Positions 13,957-15,792 of a stretch of DNA of 15,792 bases are shown in pieces. The notes below the pieces were generated by a model. It had not been told where the DNA came from, searched no databases, and worked only from the letters and a program-made list of their open reading frames with translations. Positions within the stretch are counted from its first letter, which is position 1; each line of letters starts with the position of its first letter. A program made the position numbers and the translations under genes. Location of the stretch: positions 1-15,792 of the forward strand of contig SFCY01000052.1 of the NCBI GenBank assembly GCA_004558865.1, given 5' to 3'. The DNA comes from Bacteroidales bacterium. Lineage in GTDB: Bacteria; Bacteroidota; Bacteroidia; Bacteroidales; Bacteroidaceae.

Positions 13957-15378
13957 GTGAGCAAGAAGAGCGACGCTTTATTAGAGAATATCCGCATGGG
14001 CCGTCCCATGACGGGCCGCGAGAAGCTCAGTCTGATTGTCGGACTGAGCATCCCCTCCATGTTGGCACAGATCACCACCGTGCTGATGTTTTTCATCGAT
14101 GCCTCGATGGTGGGCTCGCTTGGAGCCGAGGCCAGCGCCAGCATAGGTCTGGTGGAGCCCGCGGGCTGGCTGTTCGGCTCGTTGGGCGGTGCGGCGGCGT
14201 TGGGCTTCTCCGTGCAGGTGGCCCACTTCATTGGGGCCAACGACTTTGAAAAGGCGCGGCGCGTGATGAGGCACGGCTTCGTGTGCTGCCTGCTCTTCTC
14301 GTTTTTCATCTTGGCCGTTGCCGGCGGCATATCGCCTTGGCTGCCGGAATGGCTGGGCGGGGGCGAGGACATACGGCGCGACGCGTCGCTCTATTTTCTC
14401 ATCTTTGCCTTTGGAGCCCCGTTCTTCTTCTTGGAGTCGCTCTCGAGCGCACTGCTCAAGTCGAGCGGCAACATGAAGGTGCCCAGCATCGTGCTTGCGC
14501 TCACTTGCTTGCTCGATGTCGTCTTCAACTTCATCCTCATCTTCCCTTCGCGCACCGTATCCTTTCTCGGCATGGAGGTTCATCTCTTCGGCTTCGGGCT
14601 GCGTGTGGCGGGAGCGGCGTTGGGCACATCGCTGGCCTATGCCGTGGCCTCGCTGGTGCTGGTCTACTTCACGGTGGTGAAGAGCAAAATCTTGGCATGG
14701 CGACTCGACAAGGAGCGGTTCGCCTGGAACGGCACGTATGTGGTGGAGGCCTTGAAGATCAGTGCGCCGATGGCCCTGCAGTATGTCCTGATGAACGGTG
14801 CGCAGGTGGTCAGCACGATGATTGTCGCCCCGTTGGGCAACATCGCCATCGCCTCCAACTCCTTCGCCGTCACTGCGGAGAGCCTCTGCTACATGCCCGG
14901 CTACGGCATCGGCGACGCCGCCACCACGCTTGTGGGGCAGAGCATAGGAGCCGGTCGGCGCGACCTCTGCCGCAGCTTCGCCAAGATGACCATCTTCCTG
15001 GGCATGGGCATCATGGCCCTGATGGGGGCGGTGATGTATGTCTTCGCGCCCGAGATGATAGGAATGCTCTCGCCCGTGGAGTCCATCCGCGAGTTGGGAG
15101 CCAGCGTGCTGCGCATCGAGGCCTTTGCCGAGCCCTTCTTCGCCGCAAGCATCGTGGGCTACAGCATCTGCGTGGGAGCGGGCGACACGCTGAAGCCGGC
15201 GATGATGAATCTCGGTTCCATGTGGTGCGTGAGGCTGACGCTTGCCTACGCCCTGTCCCACCACTACGGACTTCGCGGCGTGTGGTTTGCCATGGCCGTG
15301 GAACTCACGTTCCGCGGCGCCATCTTCCTCGTCCGCATCTTCCGGGGGAAATGGTTACACAGCAATTCAAAAAAGTAG
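13957..15378 (+). CDS. MATE-family multidrug/cation antiporter
   Basis: The 473-residue product is an inner membrane protein with about a dozen hydrophobic segments in two homologous halves (MatE domains, about residues 30-190 and 260-420). The N-terminal half has GLSIPSMLAQITTVLMFFIDASMVG and the second half PMALQYVLMNGAQVVSTMIV, both typical of the family, which exports cationic drugs or metabolites using Na+ or H+ gradients. Substrate cannot be read from the sequence. I keep the GTG at 13957, because SDALLENIRMGRPMTGREKL before the first helix resembles the usual N-terminal extension of these transporters. ATGs at 13996 or 14008 would shorten it by 13 or 17 residues and give a normal leader. 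It has its own promoter and seems monocistronic. Confidence 0.9.
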   Translation: MSKKSDALLENIRMGRPMTGREKLSLIVGLSIPSMLAQITTVLMFFIDASMVGSLGAEASASIGLVEPAGWLFGSLGGAAALGFSVQVAHFIGANDFEKARRVMRHGFVCCLLFSFFILAVAGGISPWLPEWLGGGEDIRRDASLYFLIFAFGAPFFFLESLSSALLKSSGNMKVPSIVLALTCLLDVVFNFILIFPSRTVSFLGMEVHLFGFGLRVAGAALGTSLAYAVASLVLVYFTVVKSKILAWRLDKERFAWNGTYVVEALKISAPMALQYVLMNGAQVVSTMIVAPLGNIAIASNSFAVTAESLCYMPGYGIGDAATTLVGQSIGAGRRDLCRSFAKMTIFLGMGIMALMGAVMYVFAPEMIGMLSPVESIRELGASVLRIEAFAEPFFAASIVGYSICVGAGDTLKPAMMNLGSMWCVRLTLAYALSHHYGLRGVWFAMAVELTFRGAIFLVRIFRGKWLHSNSKK

Positions 15379-15415
15379 TCAGTGGTTGCTAAAAAACAAC
15401 CTAATGAAGAATCCG

Positions 15416-15553
15416 TCACCAATTTTTGTGTTGCATTGACAACTGCTGTAGTGCCAGCTTCTCCTCTTGTAAGCTGCGCATCTGTTCGGTGTTGAGATTG
15501 ACAACATCAAACTTCTCAAAATTCGGCACAGCGGATATTTTCCCTGGGTTCAT
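15416..15553 (-). CDS. 45-residue ORF reading out of the terminal element, possible gene fragment
   Basis: The frame runs from an ATG at 15553 to a TGA at 15416. The residues look like real protein: a start MNPGKISAVP, then FEKFDVVNLNTEQM, then a charged heptad-like helix RSLQEEKLALQQLSMQHKNW. I do not recognise the family. The ATG lies inside the left arm of the inverted-repeat element at 15535-15792; the right arm carries a mirror-image ATG AAT CCA. The ORF could be the end of a larger gene truncated by the insertion, with the new start supplied by the element, or a free-standing small gene. It is convergent with the MATE gene, 37 bp past that stop. Low confidence that it is expressed. Confidence 0.35.
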   Translation of the reverse strand: MNPGKISAVPNFEKFDVVNLNTEQMRSLQEEKLALQQLSMQHKNW

Positions 15554-15792
15554 GGTAAGTTTATATGTAAAGGGGAAGGAAAATGGTCATGTCCAGGCTT
15601 ACGCTCCTACCGGAGCTGTGGGTCTGAAGCGGTGGGGTGGCCTTACGAGCAAGCTCGACGGCTACCCCATCACTTCAGAACCACACCTTTGGTGGCAAGC
15701 CTGCCCATGACGAAAATCGCTATCGCGTAAAATTGCGCTTACGCGCATAAAATTCTACGGCAAAAACTTACCATGAATCCACTCTAAAATAT
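15535..15792. mobile_element. MITE-like palindromic element, possibly cut by the window edge
   Basis: The ends are an inverted repeat: TGGGTTCATGGTAAGTTT (15545-15562) against its complement at 15764-15781, with one mismatch, extended outward by ATATTTT (15535-15541) and AAAATAT (15786-15792). Inside is a long imperfect hairpin from about 15590 to 15707 with a CGAGC-AA-GCTCG tip and paired TCTGAAG/CTTCAGA segments, then a short CGCGTAA/TTACGCG stem (15724-15745). No transposase is present. A 94-codon plus-strand frame crosses it but looks like repeat-derived translation. The right arm touches the last base, so the element may continue. Confidence 0.65.

Noticed and set aside
15426..15710. A 94-codon plus-strand ORF across the terminal element
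   Set aside because: Most of it runs through the hairpin of the inverted-repeat element, it ends inside it, and the left part lies antisense to the more protein-like 45-codon frame.

Overview
The window looks like chromosomal DNA of a Prevotella-type member of the Bacteroidales. Four things point there: promoters of the Bacteroidetes form (TTTG or TTG, about 20 bp, then TAnnTTTG), little Shine-Dalgarno signal, secreted proteins with type IX (Por) secretion C-terminal sorting tails, and families such as Omp28, DUF6029, DUF4143 ATPases and a one-chain glycyl-tRNA synthetase. The genus is inferred, not proven.

Layout. 246-3297 (minus): a compact three-gene envelope operon, TlpA-like thioredoxin, DUF6029 outer-membrane protein and Omp28-type lipoprotein, ending at a perfect 34-bp palindromic terminator. 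3408-7887 (minus): a large secreted metzincin protease with BspA-like leucine-rich repeats and a sorting tail. It is split into two frames at a 7-bp tandem repeat and followed, with an ATGA overlap, by a 72-residue orphan protein and a strong terminator. 8107-9012 (minus): a small secreted protein with its own promoter. 9165-10880: a DUF4143 ATPase bracketed by two 140-bp copies of the same palindromic repeat, with tandem 22-bp palindromes in its leader. 11016-13389 (plus): glycyl-tRNA synthetase followed by a lipoprotein of the FKBP isomerase family. 13451-13897 (plus): a protein-poor interval with repeats, an FNR-like palindrome, a strong promoter, about 300 nt containing an internally repeated module, and a terminator; this is a candidate unrecognised small RNA. 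13922-15378 (plus): a MATE efflux transporter whose promoter almost touches its GTG start. 15535-15792: a MITE-like palindromic element reaching the window edge, with a 45-codon ORF reading out of its left arm.

How the genes relate. The minus-strand half is mostly envelope and secretion biology: thiol-disulfide handling at the periplasm and outer membrane, and cargo for type IX secretion. The plus-strand half is housekeeping (translation, protein folding, efflux) with accessory insertions: the repeat-flanked ATPase, the candidate RNA and the MITE-like element. No CRISPR array, tRNA, rRNA or complete insertion sequence was seen. The points most worth checking are the candidate RNA, the period-7 frameshift in the protease, the repeat-bracketed ATPase with its palindromic leader, and the terminal inverted-repeat element.
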